From positions 248,001 through 312,000 of the forward strand of contig NZ_BIME01000007.1 in NCBI RefSeq assembly GCF_004000925.1: a stretch of DNA of 64,000 bases, given 5' to 3'. Below the pieces are notes generated by a model that saw nothing but the letters and a program-made list of their open reading frames with translations, was not told the origin of the DNA and searched no databases. The stretch comes from Paenibacillus illinoisensis NBRC 15959. GTDB lineage: Bacteria; Bacillota; Bacilli; Paenibacillales; Paenibacillaceae. The number at the start of each line of letters is the position of its first letter. The first letter of the stretch is position 1. Shown here one piece after another: positions 19,732-28,760 of the stretch. The translations under genes and the position numbers were made by a program.

Positions 19732-21264
19732 ATGAATCGGTATGATGAAATTATTTGGAAAAGGAACAAGCTGATCAGTATCATTTTGTGGATTATTCTT
19801 GCGATTGGTGTGAGTCTGAGCTTCATGCTCCCCAAGCTGCTTGTTTCCAATGGGATTGCCATTTTGTTTGCAGCCTGGGTTACATACGCTAATGTGAAAA
19901 GAAAACATATTCATTTAATTCCTTGGCTGTTTACCATTTTGATTACCTTATGTGGGGTCTATGTCGGTTGGGGTACGGTTAACCTTACGATGAGTCTGGT
20001 AATAACCGCTGTTTTGCTGCTCATTCCGAACAAGAAGTTTTTCATGATTGGTTTTTTTGTCTTACTAGCCCACAGTGTGCTCCAGCTATTTGTTATAAAC
20101 ACAGCTCATGCTGATGAACTTATAGAGAATATCGTTAACGTTGGACTGTTCGCTCTTACTGGAGCAATCCTGATGTTAGTCTCCCATTTGAATCAAAGAC
20201 TTTTCCTGGACAGCGAAGTCCGCTGGCAGGAAGTAGAGCAATCCAAACACAGAGTAGAGACGATGATGGAACGTGTCAAAGCTTCGGTGGAAGGTCTGTC
20301 TCTTTATACGGATCAACTGAAACAGAAGGTGGACGCGACCGGGTCCATCACGCATGAAGTGACGCTCGGATTCAGTGAAGTGGCCAAAGGCGTTGAGTTC
20401 CAGGCGACCAGCGTAGCAGAAATTTCGGAATCTCTCTCCTTGTCGGATCATCATATCCGTGATGTTGCTTCCTATTCGTCTCAAATGAAAGAACTGTCCG
20501 CCAGTATGGCATCCAGTACGGAAACGGGAAGTGCACAGATGGACCATCTGAATGTGCAGATGCAGGAACTCTATGAGACGATTGATACCACGGCTTCCGA
20601 TATGAGAAAGTTCAATGAGGAAAGTGAAGCAATGTCCCTGATGTTGAACAGTATCTCGGATATTGCGAACCAGACCAACTTGCTTGCACTCAATGCTGCG
20701 ATCGAAGCCGCTCGTGCAGGCGAACATGGACGCGGATTTGCCGTGGTCTCGGAGGAAGTTCGCAAGCTGGCAGAGCACTCTGGTCAGTCAGCAAGTGAGA
20801 TTGGCACCATTTTGACCCGGTTAAAAGGGCAAACACAGGCACTGACGGATCGCTTCGAACGCATTCGCCTTGCTCTTCAGGAAGGAAGAGATAGCGTGCA
20901 GACTGCAGAAGTTGTGTTCCGTACGATTAATAGCAATTCCCAGGAAGTGCTGAATCAGGCTATGGATATTGAGAGCAGTTCCGCCACGATGAAGGAATCC
21001 TCCACCAAAGTCGTGAATGAGGTTTCCGAGATTTCAAGTGTGACTCAGCAATCCAGTGCCGCTACGGAAGAGATTCTTGCCAGTATGGAGGAGCAGCGCA
21101 GCCTGACTCAGAAGATGGTGGACAGCTTCGGTGAGCTGGAGCAACTGATTCTGAACCTAAATGAGCTGGTGTCGGATCATCAGATGTCCTCTTCTGTCAC
21201 TAAAGAGAAGGCTGTTGATCGTCCTTCACCAAGTGTGGCACCGATCGATACACTGTCAGCTTAG
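19732..21264 (+). CDS. Methyl-accepting chemotaxis protein with multi-pass membrane N-terminus
   Basis: A 510-residue receptor. Residues 15-165 contain about six tightly packed hydrophobic helices with almost no extracytoplasmic loop, instead of the usual two helices with a periplasmic sensor. A long coiled coil follows, and the conserved signalling tip [20 protein letters not shown] lies near residue 315. There is no HAMP domain that I can recognise. Receptors with this architecture may sense within the membrane, for example energy state or membrane-soluble ligands; this is inference. It stands as a single gene between two terminators. Confidence 0.88.
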   Translation: MNRYDEIIWKRNKLISIILWIILAIGVSLSFMLPKLLVSNGIAILFAAWVTYANVKRKHIHLIPWLFTILITLCGVYVGWGTVNLTMSLVITAVLLLIPNKKFFMIGFFVLLAHSVLQLFVINTAHADELIENIVNVGLFALTGAILMLVSHLNQRLFLDSEVRWQEVEQSKHRVETMMERVKASVEGLSLYTDQLKQKVDATGSITHEVTLGFSEVAKGVEFQATSVAEISESLSLSDHHIRDVASYSSQMKELSASMASSTETGSAQMDHLNVQMQELYETIDTTASDMRKFNEESEAMSLMLNSISDIANQTNLLALNAAIEAARAGEHGRGFAVVSEEVRKLAEHSGQSASEIGTILTRLKGQTQALTDRFERIRLALQEGRDSVQTAEVVFRTINSNSQEVLNQAMDIESSSATMKESSTKVVNEVSEISSVTQQSSAATEEILASMEEQRSLTQKMVDSFGELEQLILNLNELVSDHQMSSSVTKEKAVDRPSPSVAPIDTLSA

Positions 21265-21293
21265 AGGCAGGATACCTTTTAGTAGAAAATGTA

Positions 21294-21331
21294 GAGCCCG
21301 CCCGTACGTTCATCGTCGGGTGGGCTTTTTT
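21294..21331 (+). terminator. Terminator after chemoreceptor gene
   Basis: AGCCCGCCCG pairs with CGGGTGGGCT, followed by TTTTTT, 30 bases after the stop codon. Confidence 0.88.
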
Positions 21332-21414
21332 GCTGCCAAGTGGTGACTTGAACCCCATGAATATCTCCTTTACAGTGTAATGTAGAGTGTGAAGTGCAAG
21401 GAGGAGTATAGTGA

Positions 21415-22122
21415 ATGAAGTGGCTTGAAATCAGTAAGTCCAAAGATGTGGAACAAGTTTGCGCAGCTATACATAGCCTGGATATCAATGAGCGAGATGA
21501 ACGAGGACGTACACCGCTTATGCTTTTCTTAACGCATCGCATGCCAGCTGAGGCCATTAAATGTCTGTTGGAACAGCAAGCAGACTTGGACGCGGAGGAC
21601 AAACTCGGCGATACCGCTCTAAAAAAAGCTGTGAAGTTCAAGCAGATCGAAGCTATCCAGCTGTTGCTTGAATATGGGGTGAAGCTGGATTCTGCATATG
21701 GAATTCAGGCAACGGCCTGGAACGCTGCTAGGAGGGACCCGGACATTGCAGATATGCTGCTCGGTACCGCGGGCTCGGTAAGACTTCGGCTGACTCAGGC
21801 GGAACAAGCCATCGTGGATGAAATTTTGTACGAGGAAGCTTCAGAGAGGGCAGCCGCGAAGATCCGTGAGCTGGACTCAGCTGTACTTCTGCATGCTGTC
21901 GTGAACGGGTATAACTGGGATGACAGTCCCGAGCCTATGCTGGCTGTTTGTGAACATCCTGCCTGTGCCGAGATCACGATGCTGGACATGGCAGAGCTGC
22001 TGGATGCCGATTATTGGCTGGAGATGGACGAAGATGAAGTGAACCAAAGCGAGGATGGACCAGGTTATCGCCAGCTTGCCGAGCTGCTAAGCGTGAAGTG
22101 TCCAAAAGCGTTCCACAAATGA
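21415..22122 (+). CDS. Ankyrin-repeat protein
   Basis: A 235-residue soluble protein with GGAGG upstream of the ATG. Ankyrin repeats cover about residues 1-120: DERGRTPLMLFLTHRMPAEA, then LGDTALKKAVKFKQIEAIQLL. The C-terminal 110 residues are acidic and not repeat-like, ending in a helical segment. This layout (short ankyrin array plus acidic tail) is seen in small Firmicute proteins of unknown function. It is a monocistronic gene flanked by terminators. Confidence 0.82.
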   Translation: MKWLEISKSKDVEQVCAAIHSLDINERDERGRTPLMLFLTHRMPAEAIKCLLEQQADLDAEDKLGDTALKKAVKFKQIEAIQLLLEYGVKLDSAYGIQATAWNAARRDPDIADMLLGTAGSVRLRLTQAEQAIVDEILYEEASERAAAKIRELDSAVLLHAVVNGYNWDDSPEPMLAVCEHPACAEITMLDMAELLDADYWLEMDEDEVNQSEDGPGYRQLAELLSVKCPKAFHK

Positions 22123-22138
22123 ATTGTGAATACAAAAC

Positions 22139-22177
22139 AAGAGCATGTTATGGGCTCAACTAGAGATGCTCTTTTTT
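22139..22177 (+). terminator. Terminator after ankyrin gene
   Basis: AAGAGCAT pairs with ATGCTCTT across a 19-base loop, followed by a T-run. Confidence 0.82.
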
Positions 22178-22212
22178 GTATATTAGTAAATAATGTGATT
22201 CTAGGCGAGCGC

Positions 22213-23085
22213 CTAATCTGTCTCCATATTCAGCGGTCCATGATGGGACTGGAAAAAATGCAGAGAGGACTGAATTACCTCGTCTCGGGTAGAGGGAACT
22301 TGAGCTAGGTTGAATTCCAGCAGCCGGAATACATAACCATTGCTGTCTTCTTCGTAATAAACGACACCTTCTTGGTAAAAACCGTCTTTCAATGTCGTCA
22401 CATATGATGCTGTTCGGTGATTCTCTCCCTCCGTTCCGCCATCATTCCATTCGTCAAAAGACATAGGATCATAGACAGTGAAACCCTGTTCCTCTGCCCA
22501 GCCGGCCTGATCGGGAAAATATGTTCCAATATTGTTTATGGCACAGCCTTGACAGGCCCAGGCGTTGTCCGAATAATGCAGATTCTCTTCTGTATTATCC
22601 GGATTCATCAGTGTGAGTCCATAGGAACCGTTCGCCCCTACGCTTCCCGAAGCTTCCCAGCCTGCTGGAGCTAATAATAGGTAGCCGCCTGGCATGTCTG
22701 ATCTATACACCAGTACAGCTTGCAGCTTGTCTTTAAGATCCGGTGAGAGTTCGTAACTCATCTCCGGAACTCGGGGAGGTGCAGATCTGATATAACTTCG
22801 ATCACTGTCCACGCTGAGATCTGCTTCCGTCAACTGCAGAGGCAATACAATCTGACTTCCATCTGTTCCTGGAAAAACGATTGTTTCCCTCGTCGATTGA
22901 GCAGGTGCTGAACCTTGTTCCATCTCCTCTGAAGCAGGTGCCGATGCATAGCCATTTCCCCAGGTGCCAGTGGTAAACCCGGCATACATTCCACATACAA
23001 GCAGAGGAACGGCAGCGATTGCTGCGAACCACCCTATTTTGCGACGGGGTTTGACGGATGGGTGCTGTTCCACGTTTTTCCCCAT
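22213..23085 (-). CDS. Membrane-anchored extracytoplasmic protein, DUF4850-like
   Basis: A 290-residue protein with a basic N-terminus (KPRRK), one membrane helix or uncleaved signal at about 18-40, then a Ser/Ala/Glu-rich linker. The globular extracytoplasmic domain spans about 70-290. It contains the distinctive segment NAWACQGCAINNIGTYFP with two cysteines three residues apart, which may form a disulphide or bind metal. It resembles proteins annotated DUF4850, an assignment I make with moderate confidence. The gene stands alone. Confidence 0.65.
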   Translation of the reverse strand: MGKNVEQHPSVKPRRKIGWFAAIAAVPLLVCGMYAGFTTGTWGNGYASAPASEEMEQGSAPAQSTRETIVFPGTDGSQIVLPLQLTEADLSVDSDRSYIRSAPPRVPEMSYELSPDLKDKLQAVLVYRSDMPGGYLLLAPAGWEASGSVGANGSYGLTLMNPDNTEENLHYSDNAWACQGCAINNIGTYFPDQAGWAEEQGFTVYDPMSFDEWNDGGTEGENHRTASYVTTLKDGFYQEGVVYYEEDSNGYVFRLLEFNLAQVPSTRDEVIQSSLHFFQSHHGPLNMETD

Positions 23086-23204
23086 TCCTTGCTCAACTCC
23101 TTATCCAATAGTCACTAGCTTAGTGTTCGGTTCGTTGCGGTCTTGATTGGGCGTAGATAAAAAGGTACCAAGTTATAGGCGCTGATGCACCGTGTCACAC
23201 CAGA

Positions 23205-23570
23205 TCATGCATGTTCGGCGAGCTGTATCTCGAAGCCGTCCGGGTCGGCAATGTAGAGGAAGCGTAGATGTGGATTCGGCTGAACAGGCCCGCGAACAAT
23301 GGGAATATTCAGTGCTGCCAGTCGTTCCATGGCTTCTTCCAGTGAACTCACCTCGTAGCCGATGGACACGCCAGATTCTTTTTTGAGGATGGATTCACTT
23401 CCCTCAATCAGCTCCAGCATGGTTTCATTTTCTGTGCCCAGCATGGCAATTTGCCGCCCACGACTTTCGAATTGACGCTGGATTGGAAGCCCGAGCATGC
23501 CGTGGTAGAACCCAAGCGAGGCTTCCAAATTGCGCACCCGAAGCGTGATCCAGTTTAATTTGATCAACAT
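23205..23570 (-). CDS. VOC-superfamily (glyoxalase/bleomycin-resistance-like) protein
   Basis: A 121-residue single-module VOC protein. Typical segments are present: LNWITLRVRNLEASLGFYHGML at the N-terminus and FLYIADPDGFEIQLAEHA at the C-terminus, with the metal-position Glu in the last strand and an Asn at the first-strand position where a His or Gln ligand is more usual. AGGAGA precedes the ATG. Substrate and reaction cannot be deduced. Confidence 0.85.
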   Translation of the reverse strand: MLIKLNWITLRVRNLEASLGFYHGMLGLPIQRQFESRGRQIAMLGTENETMLELIEGSESILKKESGVSIGYEVSSLEEAMERLAALNIPIVRGPVQPNPHLRFLYIADPDGFEIQLAEHA

Positions 23571-23660
23571 GGGTGAATCTCTCCTTTTTGTCTCCTATAT
23601 ATCAATGTTACGTCCATTATACGACAAGCAAGGAGGGTGTACCCATCCTTGTCTGTGAAC

Positions 23661-23692
23661 AACAAAAATAGCTGCCGAAATATTCGGCAGCC
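23661..23692 (-). terminator. Terminator after alkaline phosphatase gene
   Basis: On the minus strand GCTGCCGAA pairs with TTCGGCAGC and is followed by TATTTTTGTT. It lies about 90 bases beyond the phosphatase stop codon. Confidence 0.78.
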
Positions 23693-23781
23693 CAATGATA
23701 TAATTCCGGTTGAAACTTTATAAACCGCTACGCTTTCCCATTATGTGTGTTTGGTTTATAAGCGCAGACCATCTTTCAAAC

Positions 23782-25434
23782 TTACTGAATCAGATCCACT
23801 GCACCCTGTGGTACAAAAGCATCTACCCCGTTATACACGATTACGCCTTCCAGCGCAGTCTTTTTGCCGTTAACCAGCGCAATATTTTTGTAGATTTGCA
23901 GTTCTACTTTAGTGCTGCCTTTGGTAACCAGAATCTTAGGATTTTTGGCATCTGTCAGATCCAGCTTGTACGTAGCGCCTTTGGCTGTGAATGCTTGTTT
24001 GGCAGGAACAAACAGCTGTTTGCTCACGCTATCCAGCTCTAGATTCAATACGCGCGCCATATATTTAGCCACATCCGTATTGTCGATTACGCCGAATGGA
24101 CGGTCATTGTTCGGAGCATACGTGTAGAGCACAACGTCTCCGCCTGTGTGACCACCAGTTGTCCAGCCAATGCCTGCGCGTTTGCTGATCATTGGTCCGA
24201 TGGCGTAGTTCAGGCTGCCTGGCTCGGCTGCCTTAATGGTAGCGATCTCCTCGGATGTCAGGTCGGAAATGCCATAGTATTGTTTCATGACAGCTTTGAT
24301 ATTGGTGCGTTTGGCATTCAGCTTCGCTTCCACGCCTTCACCTGTCAGCTTGGCCTTTTTCAAAGGTCCGATAAATGTGGACAATGGTTCTTTGTCATAG
24401 GTGCCCGTTGTTGCATTGTTACCGATCGTGAGACCGCCGTTACCGTGGTCCGTTACTGCCACAACAGCTGTCTCTCCATCTGCTTTGGCAAAATCCATGG
24501 CTACTTTTACAGCATCATCAAATGCCAGCACGTCACTGATAATTCCGATCGGATCGTTGGCATGCGCAGCCCAGTCCACTTTGCTGCCTTCAACCATGAG
24601 GAAGAAACCGTCTTCGTCTTTGGACAGAACATCAATGGCTTTGGAAGTCATTTCAGCAAGGCTTGGTTGCTTGGCAGGGTCACGGTCCATATCATAAGCC
24701 ATGCCTGCAGGTGCGAACATTCCCCACAGTTTACCGGAGTTTGAGGCATTCATGGCAGCCGGTGTGGTCACGTAATCGTAACCGAGTGCTTTAATAGAAG
24801 AGACCAGATTTTCACCGTCTTTGCGACCCGCCGGCTCAAGGTAGCGACTTCCGCCGCCCAAAACAACATCGAGGCCGTTATATACTTGCTGTTTGCTGAG
24901 TGCGTCGTAATTTTTGCGATCCGGATAGTGGGCAGAGAAGTCTGCCGGTGTAGCGTGCATAATCTCGGAGGTGGCTACAATGCCGGTTGCCTTGCCTGCC
25001 AATTTGGATGCCTCCAACACGGATGCAACGGGTTTCTTGGCATCTCCAGGCGCGATAGCCTTCTGTCCAGGCATGGTTGCCTTGTCTGGCAGTACGCCAA
25101 CATATCCTGTATGTGATTTATAACCTGTAGCAAAAGCCGTTCCCGCAGGAGCCGAGTCCGCAATCGGAGCATCCGCGGAGTGTGTGCGAACCATACCGCT
25201 TGCCATGGAATCCAGAGTCAGGGAGGACCCTTTGTACCAGCGGGCCAGTGCAGTGGCATCGTTAGCCATACCGTCCGGAATCAGGATAATGACATTTTTG
25301 ATCGGTGATGATGATGCGGGTGCAGCAGTGTCGTCAGCAGCCCATGCTGCGCTGCTTCCTCCCAGCGTAGCTGTAACAACTGTTGTAACCGCGAGCATCA
25401 TTTTGGCCGCACGGGCATTGAACCGGTTTAACAT
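23782..25434 (-). CDS. Secreted alkaline phosphatase with C-terminal stalk-like domain
   Basis: A 550-residue exported phosphomonoesterase. A Sec signal ends at AWA|AD (about residue 32). The catalytic domain covers about 45-460: metal ligand Asp54 in LIPDGM, nucleophile Ser94 in IADSAPAGTA, the EGSKVDWAAHAND metal site and the VAVTDHGNGG site, and a late TTGGHTGGDV motif. The last 75 residues (LVNGKKTALEGVIVYNGVDAFVP) resemble the copper-amine-oxidase N-terminal stalk domain common in Paenibacillus secreted proteins. The promoter carries a four-repeat Pho box, so phosphate starvation should induce it. It releases phosphate from organic esters outside the cell. Confidence 0.93.
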   Translation of the reverse strand: MLNRFNARAAKMMLAVTTVVTATLGGSSAAWAADDTAAPASSSPIKNVIILIPDGMANDATALARWYKGSSLTLDSMASGMVRTHSADAPIADSAPAGTAFATGYKSHTGYVGVLPDKATMPGQKAIAPGDAKKPVASVLEASKLAGKATGIVATSEIMHATPADFSAHYPDRKNYDALSKQQVYNGLDVVLGGGSRYLEPAGRKDGENLVSSIKALGYDYVTTPAAMNASNSGKLWGMFAPAGMAYDMDRDPAKQPSLAEMTSKAIDVLSKDEDGFFLMVEGSKVDWAAHANDPIGIISDVLAFDDAVKVAMDFAKADGETAVVAVTDHGNGGLTIGNNATTGTYDKEPLSTFIGPLKKAKLTGEGVEAKLNAKRTNIKAVMKQYYGISDLTSEEIATIKAAEPGSLNYAIGPMISKRAGIGWTTGGHTGGDVVLYTYAPNNDRPFGVIDNTDVAKYMARVLNLELDSVSKQLFVPAKQAFTAKGATYKLDLTDAKNPKILVTKGSTKVELQIYKNIALVNGKKTALEGVIVYNGVDAFVPQGAVDLIQ

Positions 25435-25484
25435 GAATACATCCTCCTAAAATAGATATGTATAGTTTGGTATCCAAAAACCAG

Positions 25485-25536
25485 TGTATACAACAATTGC
25501 TAAACGAACGTAAGGAATGGGTTAACTAAATGTAAA
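25485..25536 (-). promoter_or_regulatory. Pho box (PhoP-binding repeats) and -10 of alkaline phosphatase promoter
   Basis: On the minus strand four hexamers are spaced exactly 11 bases apart: TTTACA, TTAACC, CTTACG and TTAGCA (plus-strand 25531-25536, 25520-25525, 25509-25514, 25498-25503). They match the Bacillus PhoP consensus TT(A/C/T)A(C/T)A at 6, 5, 4 and 5 of 6 positions. A -10 element TATACA lies at 25485-25490, in the place expected for a PhoP-activated promoter without a -35. Confidence 0.7.
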
Positions 25537-25670
25537 ATTTACGATTATGATGCTTAATCAGGAATGAGAGGGTGTAAGCCATGGTTGAGATGAAGAGGTT
25601 TACAGCGGAACCTCAGTTCGGTATGATTTTTGTATAAACGATGTTGCGTTGGACAAGGGGATGTGAGTGC

Positions 25671-26975
25671 ATGTACCGAATCGGAATTGTAGGACCGAAG
25701 CCGTCCATTGAGCGGACCATGCGTGCTGTGGAGGGGCAGGAGCTGGAGGCTCATTTTGAGTTGTATCCCTATGAACATGCGCGCGAGACGGGCGAGATTA
25801 TTACGAGGAACCGCGAGAAAGTACACGGGTGGGTCTTTACGGGTCCCATTCCTTATCTGACAGCCCAGGACGTCTTGCATGAAAAAGAACATGCCATCTA
25901 CTGCCCGCCTACCGGGGCCAGCTTGTACAAAGCCATGCTGCAAGCCATTTATACACTGGACAATCCGGTGAAGGAAATCTCCATTGATATGACGGGGAAT
26001 GAAAGCTGGGGGCTGATGGACAGTCTTGAGGAATTGAATTTCTCGGATGAGCAACTGCGAAAATACGTTTTTTCCACCGATTACGATGTCGAAGACATGA
26101 TCCAATTCCACGTTCGTCACTGGGAGGAAGGGCAGACCAAGGCAGCGATTACCTGTCTGTACGCTGTATATGAAGGATTACTTCAGAGAGGGGTCCCAGT
26201 CTTCAAGATTGATTCCACCAAGCTGGAGACGGTGCAAGCGGTACGAATGCTGATTGAGCAGATTCGCAGTTCTGCATTCAAAGACAGCCAGATTGGCGTG
26301 TTAATGGTTGAGATTGAAGGGTGGCATGCAGCCGGTGAACAATCGACGGAACGGTATCAGTTGCAGCATATGGAGCTCAAGATCAAAGGCATCCTCCTGC
26401 GTCATTGTGAACAAATCGATGGTTCCCTTCACCAGGATGGTACAGGACGATATCTGATGTATGGTTCCAGGGGTGGAATGGCCCGTAACATGGAATCGCT
26501 GCATACAGCGATGCACCAGCTTGAGCTGGATACGGATCTGCTTTCCTTTGCCGGGATCGGGTTTGGTGAAACTGCATTTGATGCAGAGCGTCATGCCCGG
26601 AAGGCGATCCAATATGCCAAGGACGATGAAGCTGGACGTGTGATTGTCTATGAGACGGATGGGACGATTGTGGAGGCAGCGGGTGAGGATCAGGAATTAT
26701 CCTATGAGATGTATTCAAGTGACACCGAATTGCTCGAACAGTTGAACAAGGCAGGGGTTAGCATTCGTACGTTTCAGAAACTGAAGGCATACATACGCCG
26801 GATGGGCAAAGAAGAATTTACGGCCAGTGAACTGGCATCAGGATTATCAATGACCATCAGGCACGTACAGCGAATTCTCGGCAGTCTTACGGCATACTCC
26901 CTGGCTGAAATCACGGGAAATGAGCTGAATACCCGCAGAGGACGGCCAAGTAACCGATATCGGCTGCTGCGTTAG
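25671..26975 (+). CDS. Transcriptional regulator with degenerate GGDEF-like middle domain
   Basis: A 434-residue protein. The start at 25671 (MYRIGIVGPKPSIE) fits the family N-terminus and AAGGGG. Residues 1-180 resemble a PrpR-type or periplasmic-binding-like ligand domain. Residues about 205-335 look like a nucleotide-cyclase/GGDEF fold that has lost its catalytic signature: IGVLMVEIEGWHAAGEQ, then FAGIGFGETAFDAERHARKA. Residues about 355-434 form a winged helix-turn-helix (GKEEFTASELASGLSMTIRH). It lies upstream of the AbgT transporter and M20 amidohydrolase genes, separated by a terminator, and probably controls them in response to a peptide-like metabolite. The ligand is unknown. Confidence 0.7.
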   Translation: MYRIGIVGPKPSIERTMRAVEGQELEAHFELYPYEHARETGEIITRNREKVHGWVFTGPIPYLTAQDVLHEKEHAIYCPPTGASLYKAMLQAIYTLDNPVKEISIDMTGNESWGLMDSLEELNFSDEQLRKYVFSTDYDVEDMIQFHVRHWEEGQTKAAITCLYAVYEGLLQRGVPVFKIDSTKLETVQAVRMLIEQIRSSAFKDSQIGVLMVEIEGWHAAGEQSTERYQLQHMELKIKGILLRHCEQIDGSLHQDGTGRYLMYGSRGGMARNMESLHTAMHQLELDTDLLSFAGIGFGETAFDAERHARKAIQYAKDDEAGRVIVYETDGTIVEAAGEDQELSYEMYSSDTELLEQLNKAGVSIRTFQKLKAYIRRMGKEEFTASELASGLSMTIRHVQRILGSLTAYSLAEITGNELNTRRGRPSNRYRLLR

Positions 26976-27002
26976 ATTTACGAACATAGAGTCGGAATAA
27001 GG

Positions 27003-27078
27003 ATACCGATGTTGCAACCTTAGCTCTCATGTCCACTCCTGGTGGACAATGTGAACGGGCTGCAGATCGGTATTTTTT
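27003..27078 (+). terminator. Terminator between regulator and AbgT gene
   Basis: ATACCGAT at 27003-27010 pairs with ATCGGTAT at 27065-27072, with an internal GTCCAC/GTGGAC stem, followed by TTTTTT. The regulator and the transporter are therefore separate transcription units. Confidence 0.8.
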
Positions 27079-27109
27079 ATGTTTAGTGTCAAAATACATA
27101 ACATAAGTA

Positions 27110-27139
27110 TTGAGTTTTGTATGGAGTTAATTATATAAT
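27110..27139 (+). promoter_or_regulatory. Sigma-A promoter of the AbgT operon
   Basis: TTGAGT (27110-27115), an 18-base spacer, then a perfect TATAAT (27134-27139). The ATG of the transporter is 59 bases downstream. Confidence 0.6.
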
Positions 27140-27198
27140 GTCCTAAAATTACGACAATTTCGTTAAATGTACGTTAATAACACTCAGGGGGTATTTGC

Positions 27199-28713
27199 AT
27201 GGTGAAAGCGGAAAGGCAGGAGAATACAGGACTTTTTGGTTGGGTAGAGAAAGTGGGGAACAAGCTTCCCAATCCGTTTTTATTGTTTATCTATCTCATT
27301 GTTGCCCTGATGTTTGCTACCCTTATACTGTCGTTCTTTAACGCGACAGCACATAACCCGATTGATGGAGAGAAGGTTCAGGTCAAAAACCTGCTGAGCC
27401 GAGAGGGAATACAGTGGCTGCTGCCGAATGTGGTAAAGAACTTTGCTGATTTTAAACCACTTGCTTCGATTCTGGCACTGGTACTCGGAATTGGTCTCGC
27501 TGAGAAAGTAGGTCTTCTGGAAGCAGTCATGCGCAAAATGGCTGTTCGGGTGCCCGCCCGTTATGCCAGCTATCTGGTCATTTTCATTGCATTCTTCAGT
27601 CATGTGTCTTCTGATGCTGCGCTTGTCATCATGCCTCCGCTCGGAGCATTAATTTTTCTCGCTGTAGGCAGACATCCAATTGCCGGATTGATCGCAGCCA
27701 TTGCCGGCGTTGGTGCTGGTTTCACCGCAAATATGCTGATTGTGACTACGGATGTATTGCTGTCAGGCATCAGTACCGAAATTGCCGCCTCGGTAGATCC
27801 AAATGTGGGTGTTACGGTCTTGGATAACTGGTACTTCATGTCCGCGTCTGTCATTGTGATGACACTGGTTGCAGGTTTTATGACCGACAAATTCCTGGAA
27901 CCGCGCCTTGGCACATATGAAGGGGAACGTGTGTACAAGCTGGAAGCTCCAACACCTGAAGAAAACCGGGCACTGCGTGCAGCCGGTATTGCCGCCCTTA
28001 TTTTTATCGCTGTCATCGCGTTTATGGTGGTACCTTCGAATGGCATTCTTCGCAATCCGGAAACAGGCAGTGTGATGGGTTCGCCTTTTCTTGCAGGGAT
28101 TGTGCCTGTCATTTTACTGTTCTTCTTCACCGTAGCACTAACTTACGGCATTAAACTGAAAGTGATTCGGAACCAGAATGATCTGCCGAAATTGCTGATT
28201 GAACCGATCAAAACGATGGCAGGTTTCATTGTGATGGTCTTCCCGCTATCCCAATTCGTGGCGATGTTCAACTGGAGCAACATGGGTAAGTTTCTGGCAC
28301 TGACTATCACGGATCTGCTTGAAAAAACGGGTATTAATGGCATCCCGGTGGTGATTGGACTGATCTTCCTGTCTGCGTTGCTAACGATGTTTATCGCAAG
28401 TGGATCAGCGATCTGGTCCATTCTGGCTCCGGTGTTTATCCCGATGATGATGCTGCTTGGATTCCATCCGGCGTTCACTCAAGTCATTTTCCGGGTATCC
28501 GACTCGGTTATTATTCCACTCGCCCCGGTATCGCCTTTTGTACCCTTGTTCGTCGGATTTTTGCAGGAGTACCGCAAGGATGCCAAGCTCGGGACGTATT
28601 ATTCCTTGATTTTGCCATATTCCATTGCATTCTTCTCCGTCTGGGTCGTCATGGTCATTCTCTGGTACGTCTTCAACCTGCCACTTGGCCCGGGAGTTCA
28701 CGCCAGATTATAG
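27199..28713 (+). CDS. abgT: AbgT-family p-aminobenzoyl-glutamate transporter
   Basis: A 504-residue membrane protein with about 9-11 hydrophobic helices plus re-entrant loops. It begins with the typical cytoplasmic GLFGWVEKVGNKLPNPF segment and keeps the conserved SHVSSDAALVIMPPLGALIF and GSAIWSILAPVFIPMMMLL regions of the family. The ribosome-binding site is GGGGG. Members import p-aminobenzoyl-glutamate, a folate breakdown product, or in some bacteria export antifolates. The M20 hydrolase gene 47 bases downstream supports import and hydrolysis. Confidence 0.92.
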   Translation: MVKAERQENTGLFGWVEKVGNKLPNPFLLFIYLIVALMFATLILSFFNATAHNPIDGEKVQVKNLLSREGIQWLLPNVVKNFADFKPLASILALVLGIGLAEKVGLLEAVMRKMAVRVPARYASYLVIFIAFFSHVSSDAALVIMPPLGALIFLAVGRHPIAGLIAAIAGVGAGFTANMLIVTTDVLLSGISTEIAASVDPNVGVTVLDNWYFMSASVIVMTLVAGFMTDKFLEPRLGTYEGERVYKLEAPTPEENRALRAAGIAALIFIAVIAFMVVPSNGILRNPETGSVMGSPFLAGIVPVILLFFFTVALTYGIKLKVIRNQNDLPKLLIEPIKTMAGFIVMVFPLSQFVAMFNWSNMGKFLALTITDLLEKTGINGIPVVIGLIFLSALLTMFIASGSAIWSILAPVFIPMMMLLGFHPAFTQVIFRVSDSVIIPLAPVSPFVPLFVGFLQEYRKDAKLGTYYSLILPYSIAFFSVWVVMVILWYVFNLPLGPGVHARL

Positions 28714-28760
28714 AAGATGGACTGATTCGGAAATAAGAGAGTTGAGAGAGGGGAACCGAT

